Assembly (NCBI RefSeq): GCF_000016665.1 | Contig: NC_009523.1 | Span: 2,046,001 to 2,110,000, forward strand | Source: Roseiflexus sp. RS-1 | GTDB taxonomy: Bacteria; Chloroflexota; Chloroflexia; Chloroflexales; Roseiflexaceae | Direction of reading: 5' to 3' | Length of the DNA: 64,000 nucleotides | Shown: piece by piece, positions 34,718 to 43,537 of the stretch | Numbering within the stretch: position 1 is the first letter of the stretch | Layout: each line of letters opens with the position of its first letter | Translations under genes and position numbers: made by a program | Notes under the pieces: generated by a model | Databases searched by the model: none | What the model was told of the DNA's origin: nothing | What the model saw: the letters and a program-made list of their open reading frames with translations, nothing else

Positions 34718-36712
34718 CTACGGCTGCACCACCGCCACCTCGAAATGCATGCCGTCGAGACGCGGAAAATGCCCGCCCCAGTAGAACCCGAAGTGGCGCG
34801 CAATCGCGGCGAGTTCGCGCACCGATCCAGGCTGACCGACCAGTGCGGGAACGGCATTCAGCCCGTTGAGATTCGTGGCGGGATCATAGTTGATGTCGAA
34901 CGCTGTGCCGAAGGCATGATTGCTCAAACTGTCGGCAGTATCGTCCTTGCGTCCGCGAATGAAGCGCGGACTGTACGAACCGTTCCAGATGATGACCCGG
35001 TCGAGCAACCCGGCCTCTTCCCACGCTTTCCACAGACGCAGCAACTGGTTGACCGCCAGGCGATGCCAGCGGATTGCGCCATTGGCGGGTGCGCCACGAA
35101 TGTTGCGCCCGATCAACTGCGGAATCTGCACAGTCACGATATTCTCCTGCTCCCACGACCCAAGGATGCGGATGCCGTCTTTGTCGCGGCTTGGGTCGGG
35201 CACAAACTCATACGCGCCGAAGAGCGCCTGGCGCTGTGCTGCCGTCACCAGCGGCTTGAAATCGGGCGGCGGGGGCCACTGCGGGCTGGTGCGGTCCCCC
35301 GGCGGCATGGGGAAGCCGCCGGTCGGCAGCGTGGTCTGGCGCGTCACGGCAGGCTCGACCACCGGCGGCGGCGTGGCGGTCTTCGGTTTCCACTGCTCGA
35401 CCTGCGGCGGCAATGCCAGTTGACTCTGGCGTCTGACCGGTCCGTTGCCGACCCGATAGAGCGTATCGAAGGCAAACACCTGGATGGTGAGCGTTATTCC
35501 CTGGAACTCCTTCTGGTACGCATCGGTCAGTGGTGCGCCGATCCGGGCGGCGACCGCTGCCTGATGGAAGGGCGACGCCGGATCGAAGGCGACGCCGCTC
35601 GCCTTGTACATTTCAGCCCACAGGAGACTGGACAGCGGTCCCGGCGGCGTCTCACTCAGTTTGCGCACATCGTTCCAGTTGGTTTTCGTTTCCGGGGCAG
35701 CAATCGGCGTATACAGCACATCGCCGCAGAACACCTGCATCGAATACTGCTGCCCATCGACCGTTACGCGGTAACTGCCGCTCAATGCCGGACCCAGGCG
35801 TTGCTCAGCCGCCGTGCGATGGAACGCCCAACCCGGATTGAACTGCGTGTTCCCGTTTTTCGTGCGACTGCCAGCGATCCCGGCGTTGAAACTTGATTTC
35901 AACAGTTCAAAGGCGAGCGTTCCAGGAGCAGGAAAGTTGCCAGCGATCAGATCGCTGAGGGTCTGCACCTCAGCCCACTTTTCCCCTTCGTTGAACGCCG
36001 TGTCGCGCGCAAAATGCTGGTAGTTGTACTGTCGTCCGTTGACTGTCAGCCATGCAGAGCGTGGCGAACCGGGCGCAATCGGCGCGCCGAAACCATGCTT
36101 TGCGGCATGCAGGTGAAATGCAGCGCCGATGTTGAAACCGCTGGCGCGTGCTGCCGTTTCGTTCTGAAGGAAGAGCCAGAGCGCCCGCTGGCGTTCAGGG
36201 GTATCATCGATCGCTGGCGCTCCCAGCAGCGCTACCGGTGGCGCCTCCGGCAGCGGCGGCAGCGTAAAGGGAGTAAGCGTCCCATACGCAACACCGGGAC
36301 GTGGCGGCGCCCAGTGCAGCAATGCCGCTTCCGCCAGCAACCCGTGACGATGCTGAATATCGAGCGTCAGGCGACGCAGTGCAATCACCTGATCGCGGGA
36401 TCGCGCCGCGCGCGGCGCGCCCTCGATAACGATACCAATGCTGATCCGGTCGATATTCCGCACCCGCCCAAGTTTTGCCAGCCCGCTGTGGCGCGCCGCG
36501 CGCGCTTCATCCACCAGTTGGGTGATGGTTCCATCGGCGGCAATGTGATAGTGCGGCGAACGGGTGCTGGCTCTGGCGCTCCATCGCGCGATCGCCTGTT
36601 CCGCAGGAGATGGATCGTCGTGGAAGACGATCATGGTGATGGCAGCGCCGCGACGCGATTCGGAAGCGGAAGACGCCGCAGCGCGCCACTGAATAGAGAG
36701 TTGTTCACTCAT
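34718..36712 (-). CDS. Two-domain peptidoglycan hydrolase: amidase_2 plus M15 peptidase
   Basis: This 664-aa protein has no evident signal peptide. The N-terminal ~170 residues match N-acetylmuramoyl-L-alanine amidase type 2: zinc ligands in IVFHDDPS and HYHIAADG, and later RHSG. The middle (~190-480) contains two similar modules (YNYQHFARD, YSMQVFCGD, LTIQVFAFD) around short helices. The C-terminal ~160 residues carry an M15 D,D/L,D-peptidase: SNHAFGTAFDIN and GMHFEV are the zinc site. It would cut both the amide and the peptide stem bonds. Lack of a signal and location beside the RHS island and FHA-tail locus leave open an export or injection route. Confidence 0.8.
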   Translation of the reverse strand: MSEQLSIQWRAAASSASESRRGAAITMIVFHDDPSPAEQAIARWSARASTRSPHYHIAADGTITQLVDEARAARHSGLAKLGRVRNIDRISIGIVIEGAPRAARSRDQVIALRRLTLDIQHRHGLLAEAALLHWAPPRPGVAYGTLTPFTLPPLPEAPPVALLGAPAIDDTPERQRALWLFLQNETAARASGFNIGAAFHLHAAKHGFGAPIAPGSPRSAWLTVNGRQYNYQHFARDTAFNEGEKWAEVQTLSDLIAGNFPAPGTLAFELLKSSFNAGIAGSRTKNGNTQFNPGWAFHRTAAEQRLGPALSGSYRVTVDGQQYSMQVFCGDVLYTPIAAPETKTNWNDVRKLSETPPGPLSSLLWAEMYKASGVAFDPASPFHQAAVAARIGAPLTDAYQKEFQGITLTIQVFAFDTLYRVGNGPVRRQSQLALPPQVEQWKPKTATPPPVVEPAVTRQTTLPTGGFPMPPGDRTSPQWPPPPDFKPLVTAAQRQALFGAYEFVPDPSRDKDGIRILGSWEQENIVTVQIPQLIGRNIRGAPANGAIRWHRLAVNQLLRLWKAWEEAGLLDRVIIWNGSYSPRFIRGRKDDTADSLSNHAFGTAFDINYDPATNLNGLNAVPALVGQPGSVRELAAIARHFGFYWGGHFPRLDGMHFEVAVVQP

Positions 36713-36729
36713 ACATCACCTGTCATCAC

Positions 36730-36960
36730 CTATCCTCTGCGCCCCCGGCGTCTCAGCGGTGCGCTTTGCAGCGACCATTATTTCACCGCAGCGGCGCGGA
36801 GTTCGCAGAGTGAAGAACCATATCGTGCCGCTCGAACACTGCTTTGCCGCGCATCCATCTCGTTTTTGACGTTCTCCGCGCCCCCGGCGTCCCAGCGGTG
36901 CGCTTTGGCAGAGACGTCAGTCGGGTGTCAGCGCAATCCGCCGCGCCACAGATGACCATT
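36730..36960. repeat. Dispersed intergenic repeat, copy 2
   Basis: This occupies most of the 355-bp gap upstream of the peptidoglycan hydrolase gene. The core ggcgtctcagcggtgcgctt occurs twice (with a close variant at ~36888), separated by an inverted partner (ccgcagcggcgcggagttcg). It matches the reverse complement of copy 1. Confidence 0.65.
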
Positions 36961-37067
36961 GTAGCACGATGGCGTGCAGGTGGCGGCGGGACGCCCGCAA
37001 ACGCACATCGATCCCTGCGAACCTCAAGAATGGGGCGACGTCGTGTCTTCTCCATGGGGCAGGGTGA

Positions 37068-37559
37068 CTACACACGCGCATTGACCCCCGCGCCCCACAC
37101 TGGAATCTCCGGTATTGCCGGCGATGGTTGCCACAGATCGACAATGTCGCGCGCCGTCAGCAGTTGACCGAAGGTCGTTGGGATGAACGTGACGCGCCGC
37201 AAGCGACGACTGGGCACAGCAACCGGCAGCTGGAGCAGCGGACCGATTGCAAAGCGGTAGTAACGCGCAGTGGCGCGCGGATGGTGCGGTTCATCGGGGA
37301 TCAGTTCGTAACGGTACGCCAGCCCGACTGTGCGCACGGCTGCCAGGTACCGCACCGACCAGCGCTCTGCAGCGAACGCCGCCGTCTGGTAGAACGCCAG
37401 GTAGCTGGCGGTGAGCGGCACGCGCGCCCTGTCGAGCGGCACGCGATACCACCCGGCGCGAATCCGGTCAAAATCCGCCACGCGCGTCACCACGCACACC
37501 AGCACCGGCGCGTCGGCCGGAATATCGTCGAGAAAGGAACCATTTGGATGATCAGGCAT
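37068..37559 (-). CDS. Uncharacterised 163-aa protein
   Basis: ATG 37559 is chosen over an upstream start at 37685 because AGGAG lies 6 nt before it and the longer frame runs through a repeat hairpin. The protein is soluble and mixed alpha/beta, with VLVCVVTRVADFDRIRAGWY, an aromatic-rich middle, and RRVTFIPTTFGQLLTARDIV near the end. The FIPTT...LLTARDI pattern is reminiscent of a small domain in some predicted nucleases, but I cannot assign a family. It is probably transcribed ahead of the peptidoglycan hydrolase. Confidence 0.65.
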   Translation of the reverse strand: MPDHPNGSFLDDIPADAPVLVCVVTRVADFDRIRAGWYRVPLDRARVPLTASYLAFYQTAAFAAERWSVRYLAAVRTVGLAYRYELIPDEPHHPRATARYYRFAIGPLLQLPVAVPSRRLRRVTFIPTTFGQLLTARDIVDLWQPSPAIPEIPVWGAGVNARV

Positions 37560-37613
37560 AGTCGCTCCTGTTTCGTGCTTCAGGCATCGTTGGGTCATCA
37601 GGACCTCCAGACT

Positions 37614-37642
37614 CCCCCTTCTCCCCTTGTGGGAGAAGGGGG
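37614..37642. repeat. CCCCCTTCTCCC/GGGAGAAGGGGG hairpin repeat
   Basis: A perfect 12-bp stem with a 5-nt loop (cttgt). This palindrome type (translated as PSPLVGEGG) is widespread between genes in many bacteria. It could act as a bidirectional terminator or be a mobile palindromic unit. No T-run follows. Confidence 0.65.
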
Positions 37643-37740
37643 TTGAGGGGATGAGGGGCAAAAGCGTAGTCGGAATGCAGAACATTACTCATCGGTTCAT
37701 TTCAACGCAGCAGGGGAAACACCCGCACCCCGACATGCGC

Positions 37741-38682
37741 TCAGACGACCCAACCGACATACTCAGGCGCATAGCGTCGGAGATCGTCGCGCAGCCGCAG
37801 CAGCGCCAGATCGGCGGCTTTGGCTTCGAGCATGACATCGAAGGGCGGCAACCCGCGCGCTGCATCGAGAAATGCAATGAACTCGAACGGATTGACAAAA
37901 TCGCTGTGCTGCCCGGCGCGCGGCGCAACCACCTGTGGCGCGCCATGCCCCGCTCGCCTGAGATGCGCTTCGGTGCGCTGGGTGCTGAAATGGACCTCCG
38001 GGCGCACACCGGGAGACCACGTCGCCAGGGCAAGCCCCAACGCCTCGCTCAGCCCGATGCGCTCCGGATTGCGCAACTGAAAATGGAAGGCGTCGAACAC
38101 CACCGGGATGCCCGTAAACCGGTGGAGACGCAACGCAGCGAACAACCCGAATCGCTCGCCATCGGGTTCGATGGCGATGCGCCGCCGGGCTGCGGGAGAC
38201 ATCCGCTCGAAACGGACGGCGAATCGTTCCACCGCAGCTGCACAATCCCCGCCCTCGCCGCCGATGTGGACCACGACAACACTCTCCGGACCGGCGCCAA
38301 GCGCATCGAGGAGTGCTGCCAGGGAAGCGATGTGCGCCAGGGCGCGTGTTGCAGCTTCCTCAGAGGCGGCGCCGGGCGTTGTGCCGGGGTGGGGATGCAT
38401 GCTGAGCCGGATGGCGGCGGATCGCGCATACGACCCCACCTCGTCGAGCATGGCGGCGGCAGCGGCGATCTGATCCGCCGGCGTCCCGGCGCGATCCTCC
38501 GGCGCCAGCAGATCGTCGGGCAGCCGGTAGAAGCGGATATTGTGCGCATTCAGGTAGCGGAGCGCCTCAATGACCCACAGGAGCCGGACACTGAGATGTG
38601 CGCCGGCTTCCGATTGATGCGCCCCTGCGCGGGATAATGGTACGTGTCCCAGGATTCTGGCGGCAACACCGAGATGTATCAT
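37741..38682 (-). CDS. uvsE: UV-damage endonuclease (UvdE/UvsE family)
   Basis: This 313-aa protein is read from ATG 38682, directly after a strong promoter; upstream in-frame starts would precede the transcription start. The TIM-barrel motifs fit the family: IHLGVAARILG, NIRFYRLPDDLLAP, IRLSMHPHPG, VVVHIGGEGGD, IAIEPDGERFG, VVFDAFHFQL and MLEAKAADLALLRLRDDL. The His/Glu/Asp metal ligands are recognisable. It nicks DNA 5' to UV photoproducts, light-independent repair useful to a phototroph. It is divergent from gltX with back-to-back promoters. Confidence 0.85.
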   Translation of the reverse strand: MIHLGVAARILGHVPLSRAGAHQSEAGAHLSVRLLWVIEALRYLNAHNIRFYRLPDDLLAPEDRAGTPADQIAAAAAMLDEVGSYARSAAIRLSMHPHPGTTPGAASEEAATRALAHIASLAALLDALGAGPESVVVVHIGGEGGDCAAAVERFAVRFERMSPAARRRIAIEPDGERFGLFAALRLHRFTGIPVVFDAFHFQLRNPERIGLSEALGLALATWSPGVRPEVHFSTQRTEAHLRRAGHGAPQVVAPRAGQHSDFVNPFEFIAFLDAARGLPPFDVMLEAKAADLALLRLRDDLRRYAPEYVGWVV

Positions 38683-38705
38683 GGTATACCTACACGTTTT
38701 CGTAA

Positions 38706-38733
38706 AGTATATCCGTTTCCGTGTGAATGTCAA
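38706..38733 (-). promoter_or_regulatory. Promoter of the UV-damage endonuclease gene
   Basis: TTGACA (38728-38733), a 16-bp spacer and TATACT (38706-38711). The expected transcript start leaves a leader of only about 15-18 nt. Confidence 0.8.
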
Positions 38734-38743
38734 GCGTCTTGAC
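38729..38743. promoter_or_regulatory. Palindrome joining two divergent -35 elements
   Basis: GTCAAG-cgt-CTTGAC is a perfect 6-bp inverted repeat created by the abutting -35 boxes of uvsE and gltX. It may be only a consequence of the two boxes, or a shared operator. Confidence 0.5.
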
Positions 38744-38767
38744 GCGCGATTGTCACACTGGTATACT
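38739..38767 (+). promoter_or_regulatory. Promoter of gltX
   Basis: TTGACG (38739-38744), a 17-bp spacer and TATACT (38762-38767) with an extended -10 TG at 38759-38760. Confidence 0.8.
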
Positions 38768-38799
38768 CCCCGTTACAATGAGGATCACGGAGCACGACG

Positions 38800-40320
38800 A
38801 TGGGTGAGATTCAGGGTCCGGTGCGGGTGCGCTTCGCTCCCAGCCCCACCGGGTATCTCCATATTGGCGGTGTGCGCACTGCCCTCTTCAACTGGCTCTT
38901 CGCCCGTCATCACGGCGGGCAGTTTATCCTGCGCATCGAGGATACCGATGAGAAGCGCTACGTTCCAGGCTCAGCCGACGATCTCATGGCGTCGCTGCGC
39001 TGGGTCGGCATTGAGTGGGACGAAGGTCCTGACATCGGCGGTCCGTATGCGCCGTATGTCCAGTCGTTGCGCCACGAGGCTGGCATCTATCGCCCGTTCG
39101 TTGAACAGTTGCTGGAGAGCGGGCATGCCTACATGTCGTTCACGACCGAAGAGGAACTTGAGCGCATGCGCGCTGAGGCGCTGGCAGGCGGCGTGAAAGC
39201 CTTCCGCTTCCGCGGTCCTGAGCGCGACTGGTCGCTCGACCGGCAGCGTGAGATGGCGGCGACCGGTCGCCCCTACACGGTGCGCCTGAAAACGCCGACC
39301 GAAGGGGTGACGGCGTTTCGCGATCTGGTGCGTGGCGGTGAACGCATCGAGTTCAGGAATGAGGAACTGTACGATATTGTGCTGGTGAAGTCGAGCGGGA
39401 TGCCGGTCTACCACCTGGCGCACCTGGTTGACGATCACCTGATGCGCATCACGCACGTGTTACGCAGTGATGAGTGGGTTGCCAGCACGCCATATCACGT
39501 GCTTTTGTACCAGGCGTTTGGCTGGGAGATGCCAGCGTTTGCCCATCTTCCGCCGATCCTGCGTCAGGATGGGCGCGGCAAACTGTCGAAGCGCACCGAT
39601 GATGTGGCGGCCAACCGCTTCTGGGAGCGCGGCTATCTCCCCGATGCCATGTTCAACTATCTGGCGCTTCAGGGGTGGAGTTACGATGGATACACCGAGA
39701 TTATGTCGCGCGAAGAGTTGATCGAACGCTTCACCCTCGACCGGGTGCAACCGTCGCCGGCGCGCTGGAACCCCGAGAAACTGCTCGATATGAACGGCAT
39801 CTATATTCGTCGCCTGAAAACGGAGCAACTCGCCGATGCTATCGCGCCGTTTCTGGCGCGCGCCGGTCTGATCGGCGATCCGCCGACACCCGACGAACGC
39901 GCGTATCTGGTGCAACTGACGCCGTTGATCCACGAGCGCCTGAAGGAATTAGGCGAGGCGCCTGAACTGCTGGAGTTCTTCTTCCGTGAGGTGACGCTGC
40001 CCGATCCCCTGCTGCTCATCCAGAAGAAAATGGACGCGGCCACAACTGTCGCCGCGCTCGAAGCGGCGCACGCCCGGCTTGCGCCGCTGGAACCGTGGAC
40101 GCATGATCGGCTCGAAGCCGAACTACGCGCGCTGTGCGAGGAGTTGGGGCTGAAAGCCGGTCAGTTATTCGGCGCTATCCGCGTTGCGGTGACGGGGCGA
40201 ACCGTTGCGCCGCCGCTCTTCGATACCCTGGTTGCGCTCGGCAAATCGCGCACCCTCCGCCGCCTGGAAGCGGCAAGAGCAGCGCTGACGACGCACGCTG
40301 GCGCAAACGTTCAATCATGA
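38800..40320 (+). CDS. gltX: Glutamyl-tRNA synthetase
   Basis: This 506-aa class I synthetase charges tRNA-Glu with glutamate in the cytosol. The N-terminal nucleotide-binding fold has RFAPSPTGYLHIGG (HIGH-type motif at ~21) and LRIEDTD. The KMSKR-type loop is GKLSKRTDD at ~260. The C-terminal helical anticodon-binding domain ends in LGLKAGQLFGAIRVAVTG. Full length for the family. ATG 38800 has GGAG about 8 nt upstream. Its 3' end overlaps the convergent FHA gene by 10 bp. The discriminating or non-discriminating type cannot be told here. Confidence 0.96.
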   Translation: MGEIQGPVRVRFAPSPTGYLHIGGVRTALFNWLFARHHGGQFILRIEDTDEKRYVPGSADDLMASLRWVGIEWDEGPDIGGPYAPYVQSLRHEAGIYRPFVEQLLESGHAYMSFTTEEELERMRAEALAGGVKAFRFRGPERDWSLDRQREMAATGRPYTVRLKTPTEGVTAFRDLVRGGERIEFRNEELYDIVLVKSSGMPVYHLAHLVDDHLMRITHVLRSDEWVASTPYHVLLYQAFGWEMPAFAHLPPILRQDGRGKLSKRTDDVAANRFWERGYLPDAMFNYLALQGWSYDGYTEIMSREELIERFTLDRVQPSPARWNPEKLLDMNGIYIRRLKTEQLADAIAPFLARAGLIGDPPTPDERAYLVQLTPLIHERLKELGEAPELLEFFFREVTLPDPLLLIQKKMDAATTVAALEAAHARLAPLEPWTHDRLEAELRALCEELGLKAGQLFGAIRVAVTGRTVAPPLFDTLVALGKSRTLRRLEAARAALTTHAGANVQS

Positions 40321-40868
40321 AAGTTGGTCTGGAAGTCGGCGCGCTGTTCGTTCAGCGCCTGTTCGAGCTGCGCCCGGCTGATCAGCCCCATCTCGTAGGC
40401 GATCTGTCCAAACGGCAGTCTCACGCCGCTTGATGAGACGTCGCGCTGCCGTTGCACTACTCGCGCAACCTGTTCCGGCGTGAGGATGCCGCGGCGGACG
40501 AAATACTCACCCAACCGCGGGACACTGCCGGTCTGTGTGTTGGGTGTTACGCCCAGCGCGCGCTCTTCCAGCTCCTCGTATGAGATGAGATAGGTTGTTC
40601 CGCCGAGCGTTAACTGGTCTCCAGGGTTGAGCCGGCTCTGCCCACGTACCGGCAGCCCGTTCAGCGAAATGCCGCCCGGCGCCAGCGGGACGATGAACCA
40701 GCGGTCGAGAATCTGGCGGATCTCGGCATGGCGCGTGCTCAGATGGCGGTCATTGAGCACGACGTCGCACTGTGGTCCGCTGCCGATGGTGTTGACGCGC
40801 TCGCTGACGGTGTAGCGCCTGCCGATCTGCATGCCGGTGATTGCAGTGAGAACGAGCGCTTTGACCAT
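40311..40868 (-). CDS. Small FHA-like protein with MshEN-like C-terminal domain
   Basis: This 185-aa protein is read from ATG 40868 (AGAGGA 5 nt upstream). The N-terminal FHA fold (~1-100) has NTIGSGPQCDVVLNDRHLST, RHAEI and GISLNG. The phosphate-binding Arg of the usual GR motif is Ser, so phosphothreonine binding is doubtful. Residues ~125-178 (LGEYFVRRGILTPEQVARVV, FGQIAYEMGLISRAQLEQAL) resemble the tandem helical N-domain of GspE/PilB ATPases (MshEN), which binds c-di-GMP in some members. It converges on gltX. Confidence 0.75.
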   Translation of the reverse strand: MVKALVLTAITGMQIGRRYTVSERVNTIGSGPQCDVVLNDRHLSTRHAEIRQILDRWFIVPLAPGGISLNGLPVRGQSRLNPGDQLTLGGTTYLISYEELEERALGVTPNTQTGSVPRLGEYFVRRGILTPEQVARVVQRQRDVSSSGVRLPFGQIAYEMGLISRAQLEQALNEQRADFQTNFHD

Positions 40869-41031
40869 CGTTCCTCTCCCTCTGCGTGCGTGCTTTGACC
40901 GAAGAGCGCAGCGTAACGGGAAACGCGCCCGGTGTGCGCTGTTCGGACGTCTTCCACAGACTTCACGGATGACCGTCACGGCTGGAACGAGGGAAAAGGG
41001 CGGTGCATCGCTGACGCCTTGATGATACTCT

Positions 41032-41060
41032 GGTATATCACGCGATTTATACATTGTCAA
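41032..41060 (-). promoter_or_regulatory. Promoter of the small FHA-like gene
   Basis: TTGACA (41055-41060), 17-bp spacer and TATACC (41032-41037) on the minus strand imply a leader of about 155 nt before ATG 40868. No small gene is obvious in the leader. Confidence 0.6.
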
Positions 41061-41078
41061 GAGCAATCGGATAACAAA

Positions 41079-41107
41079 CTTTTCATCCGTCACAGGAGTG
41101 CTATACT
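41079..41107 (+). promoter_or_regulatory. Promoter of the DUF190-CBS gene
   Basis: Extended -10 TGCTATACT (41099-41107). The -35 position holds a weak CTTTTC (41079-41084) at 17-bp spacing. Confidence 0.6.
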
Positions 41108-41182
41108 TGGAACCTGTTCGGGCGCCATGCCCGAGACCGGCGACGCCGGGCAGTGCAACCACAACCGATAAGGTGAAGAACC

Positions 41183-42424
41183 ATGACAGCAGGCGAACCT
41201 CTTCAGCGTGTGCGGATCTACCTCAGCGAGCGTGACAGCGCTGATGGTCAACCGCTCTATCTCGTCGCGCTCGACCGATTGCGACGCGAAGGCGCATCGG
41301 GCGCCACGGTGCTGCGCGGTATTGCCGGGTTTGGATCCGGGCATCGCCTGCGCACCGCCGGCATTGCCGATTTCAGCCAGCAGACGCCGGTTGTGATCGA
41401 ATGGCTTGATCGGGCTGAGCGTGTGGCGCGGGTGCTGCCGACGCTCGATGAAATGCTGGGGGATGCGTTGATCACCATTGAAGATATCAAGGCGTACCGC
41501 GCAGCGCTCCGTTCGAGCGGTCCATTTGGCAGTCGCTCGGTCGCCGATGCCGCATGCGACGAGATTGCGATCATTCCGCCGGATATGCTGCTCGCTGAAG
41601 CGGTCGAACGTCTGGCGCGCTCACGTCAGCCACTGCTGGCGGTTGTGGAAGGTCAACGTCTTGCTGGCGTTCTGATGTCGGGTGATGCCGAACGTTTCGG
41701 CGCCATTCCGCTCGATGCGCTGGCAGAACTCGATGATGCCGAACGCACCGCGGTGCTGGCGCGCGTCGCAGTGCGTCCGGTGCGCGATGTGATGCGCGAG
41801 CCGCGTGCGATCTATATCGAATCGCCGCTTGCCCACACAGTGAACCTGCTGGTCGAATGGGGCCTCGATGCCCTGCCGGTCACCGATGGCGATGGGCGGT
41901 TGGTCGGCATCTTCGGGATCGACCAGGCGTTGCGCGCCGCGCTCGATGGAGCCCAACCGTCTCAGTATGTGCGCAATAGTGAGCCGCCGCCGGTGAGCCT
42001 GATCATGCAGATGCTCGTGCCAACCGCTGCTGGCAGCGCTGATGCAGCCACCGTCCTGTTGCAGGCGCTCCAGACCCCGATCCAGGCAGTGGTACTGGTG
42101 AATGGGTTCTATCCAACCGGTATCGTCTCGATCCCCGATGCAACCCGGCGAGTGCGCGATCCGTTGCGTTCCGCCTGGATTGCGGCGCTGGCAGGGGATC
42201 GGGCGCCGCTTGCGGCGCTGGCATCGACGAGCGGGGTCACTGCGATGGAACTGGCATCGACGCCTGATCTCATATCATCGCGCGCCAGCGAGTACGACGC
42301 TATTCGCATGCTGATTGAGAACCGGCGCCAGCATCTGGTCGTGGTTGATAGCGAAGGGCGCCTGGCGGGCATGGTCACCCGACGGGGCGTACTGCGCGCC
42401 CTGGCGCAGGAAGGGAATGGGTGA
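41183..42424 (+). CDS. DUF190 (PII-like) protein fused to CBS domains
   Basis: This is a 413-aa protein. Residues ~5-110 match DUF190, a PII-like ferredoxin-fold module (RVRIYLSERD, GASGATVLRGIAGFG, VIEWLDRAERV). The remainder has two CBS pairs: LLAEAVERLARSRQPLLAVV, DVMREPRAIYI with GLDALPVTDGDGRLVGIFG, and MLIENRRQHLVVVDSEGRLA. CBS pairs bind adenine nucleotides and DUF190 forms trimers, so this is probably a cytosolic energy or ion-status sensor. The effector target is not evident; no transporter is adjacent. Confidence 0.82.
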   Translation: MTAGEPLQRVRIYLSERDSADGQPLYLVALDRLRREGASGATVLRGIAGFGSGHRLRTAGIADFSQQTPVVIEWLDRAERVARVLPTLDEMLGDALITIEDIKAYRAALRSSGPFGSRSVADAACDEIAIIPPDMLLAEAVERLARSRQPLLAVVEGQRLAGVLMSGDAERFGAIPLDALAELDDAERTAVLARVAVRPVRDVMREPRAIYIESPLAHTVNLLVEWGLDALPVTDGDGRLVGIFGIDQALRAALDGAQPSQYVRNSEPPPVSLIMQMLVPTAAGSADAATVLLQALQTPIQAVVLVNGFYPTGIVSIPDATRRVRDPLRSAWIAALAGDRAPLAALASTSGVTAMELASTPDLISSRASEYDAIRMLIENRRQHLVVVDSEGRLAGMVTRRGVLRALAQEGNG

Positions 42425-42440
42425 CGGGCGTGCAGACGCC

Positions 42441-43490
42441 TCAACTCTTCCGGTTCAACACGAACTCGCCGATCTCTGCCAGTGCGCGGCGCGCCGGGGT
42501 TGCTGCGAATGATGCAAGGTGCTGATAGGAGCGTTCCACCAGCATCCGCGCCTCCTCCATCGCTCGATCGGCGCCGCCGCTGGCGATCACCGCAGCAACG
42601 ATCTGCGGCACACGCGACGGTTCCGGGCGCTGACCATTCGCAAGCGCGCGCAGCAGCGGGTTGCGGCTCTGCGCCACCGCATACATGAGCGGCAGCGTCA
42701 GCGTTCCTTCACGCAGATCATTGCCGGCTGGCTTGCCGAGCGCGGTTTCGTCGCCAGTATAGTCGAGCACGTCGTCCACGATCTGGAACGCCAGCCCCAG
42801 GTCGTAGCCGAAGCGCCCCAGGGCATCGATCTGCTCCTCATCGCCGCCCGCCACGGCAATCCCCGCTTTGCATGCCGCCTCGAATAGCACCGCTGTCTTG
42901 CGCCCGATCTTGCGGTAGTACTGTTCCACCGCAGTTGCCAGCGGCTCAACATGGGTCACCGGATTCAGCTCCCCTTCGACCATCGTCTGCGCTGCGGATG
43001 TGTAGAAGGCGATAATGCGCGGATCGGGTTCGGCGGCCAGTTCGTTCGCCGCCAGCGCAAACAGGTAATCCCCCAGCAGCAGCGCAACATCGGCGTCCCA
43101 GCGGGTATGGACGGTCACATGCCCGCGGCGCTGACCGGCATGATCCACCAGGTCGTCGTGGATCAGCGAAGCGGCGTGCAGCAGTTCGATTGCAATCGCC
43201 GGATGCAGCGCGCGTCCCGGGTCGTAAGCGCCAAGTCGGGCGCTGAGCAGCACCAGCGCAGCGCGCAACCGTTTACCCCCGGCGGCGACGGTGTAGGTTC
43301 CGGCTGCGGTCAGCAACGGTGAGCGTGAAGCAGTACGCGCCAGCATCTGTCGCTCGACTTCTGCCATATCGCTGAGCAGATCGGCGCGGCGAAGAATGTC
43401 TCCCAGTCCGATCGGCATCGTGCGCGTCGTCGCAGCCGGCTCGTTCAACCGCTGCTCAGGCACGCCGAGGTGCAAAGGGGTGTGTGCCAT
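42441..43490 (-). CDS. Polyprenyl (all-trans) diphosphate synthase
   Basis: This 349-aa protein is read from ATG 43490 (AAGGTG ~6 nt upstream). It elongates allylic diphosphates with isopentenyl diphosphate for quinone side chains or carotenoid/bacteriochlorophyll precursors. The first Asp-rich motif is LIHDDLVDHAGQRRG, the second QIVDDVLDYTGDE, and the substrate motif GGKRLRA is present. Chain length cannot be fixed by eye. The DDLVD motif (DDxxD without two extra residues) is typical of long-chain bacterial enzymes. It converges on the DUF190-CBS gene. Confidence 0.9.
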   Translation of the reverse strand: MAHTPLHLGVPEQRLNEPAATTRTMPIGLGDILRRADLLSDMAEVERQMLARTASRSPLLTAAGTYTVAAGGKRLRAALVLLSARLGAYDPGRALHPAIAIELLHAASLIHDDLVDHAGQRRGHVTVHTRWDADVALLLGDYLFALAANELAAEPDPRIIAFYTSAAQTMVEGELNPVTHVEPLATAVEQYYRKIGRKTAVLFEAACKAGIAVAGGDEEQIDALGRFGYDLGLAFQIVDDVLDYTGDETALGKPAGNDLREGTLTLPLMYAVAQSRNPLLRALANGQRPEPSRVPQIVAAVIASGGADRAMEEARMLVERSYQHLASFAATPARRALAEIGEFVLNRKS

Positions 43491-43537
43491 TACGCGCACC
43501 TTTCTATGCGGCGCATAAGATTGTGAAATACTGAACA

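Noticed and set aside
37128-37646. 172-codon plus-strand frame ending PPSPLVGEGG
   Set aside because: It is antisense to the 163-aa gene and ends in the palindromic repeat, a common spurious annotation.
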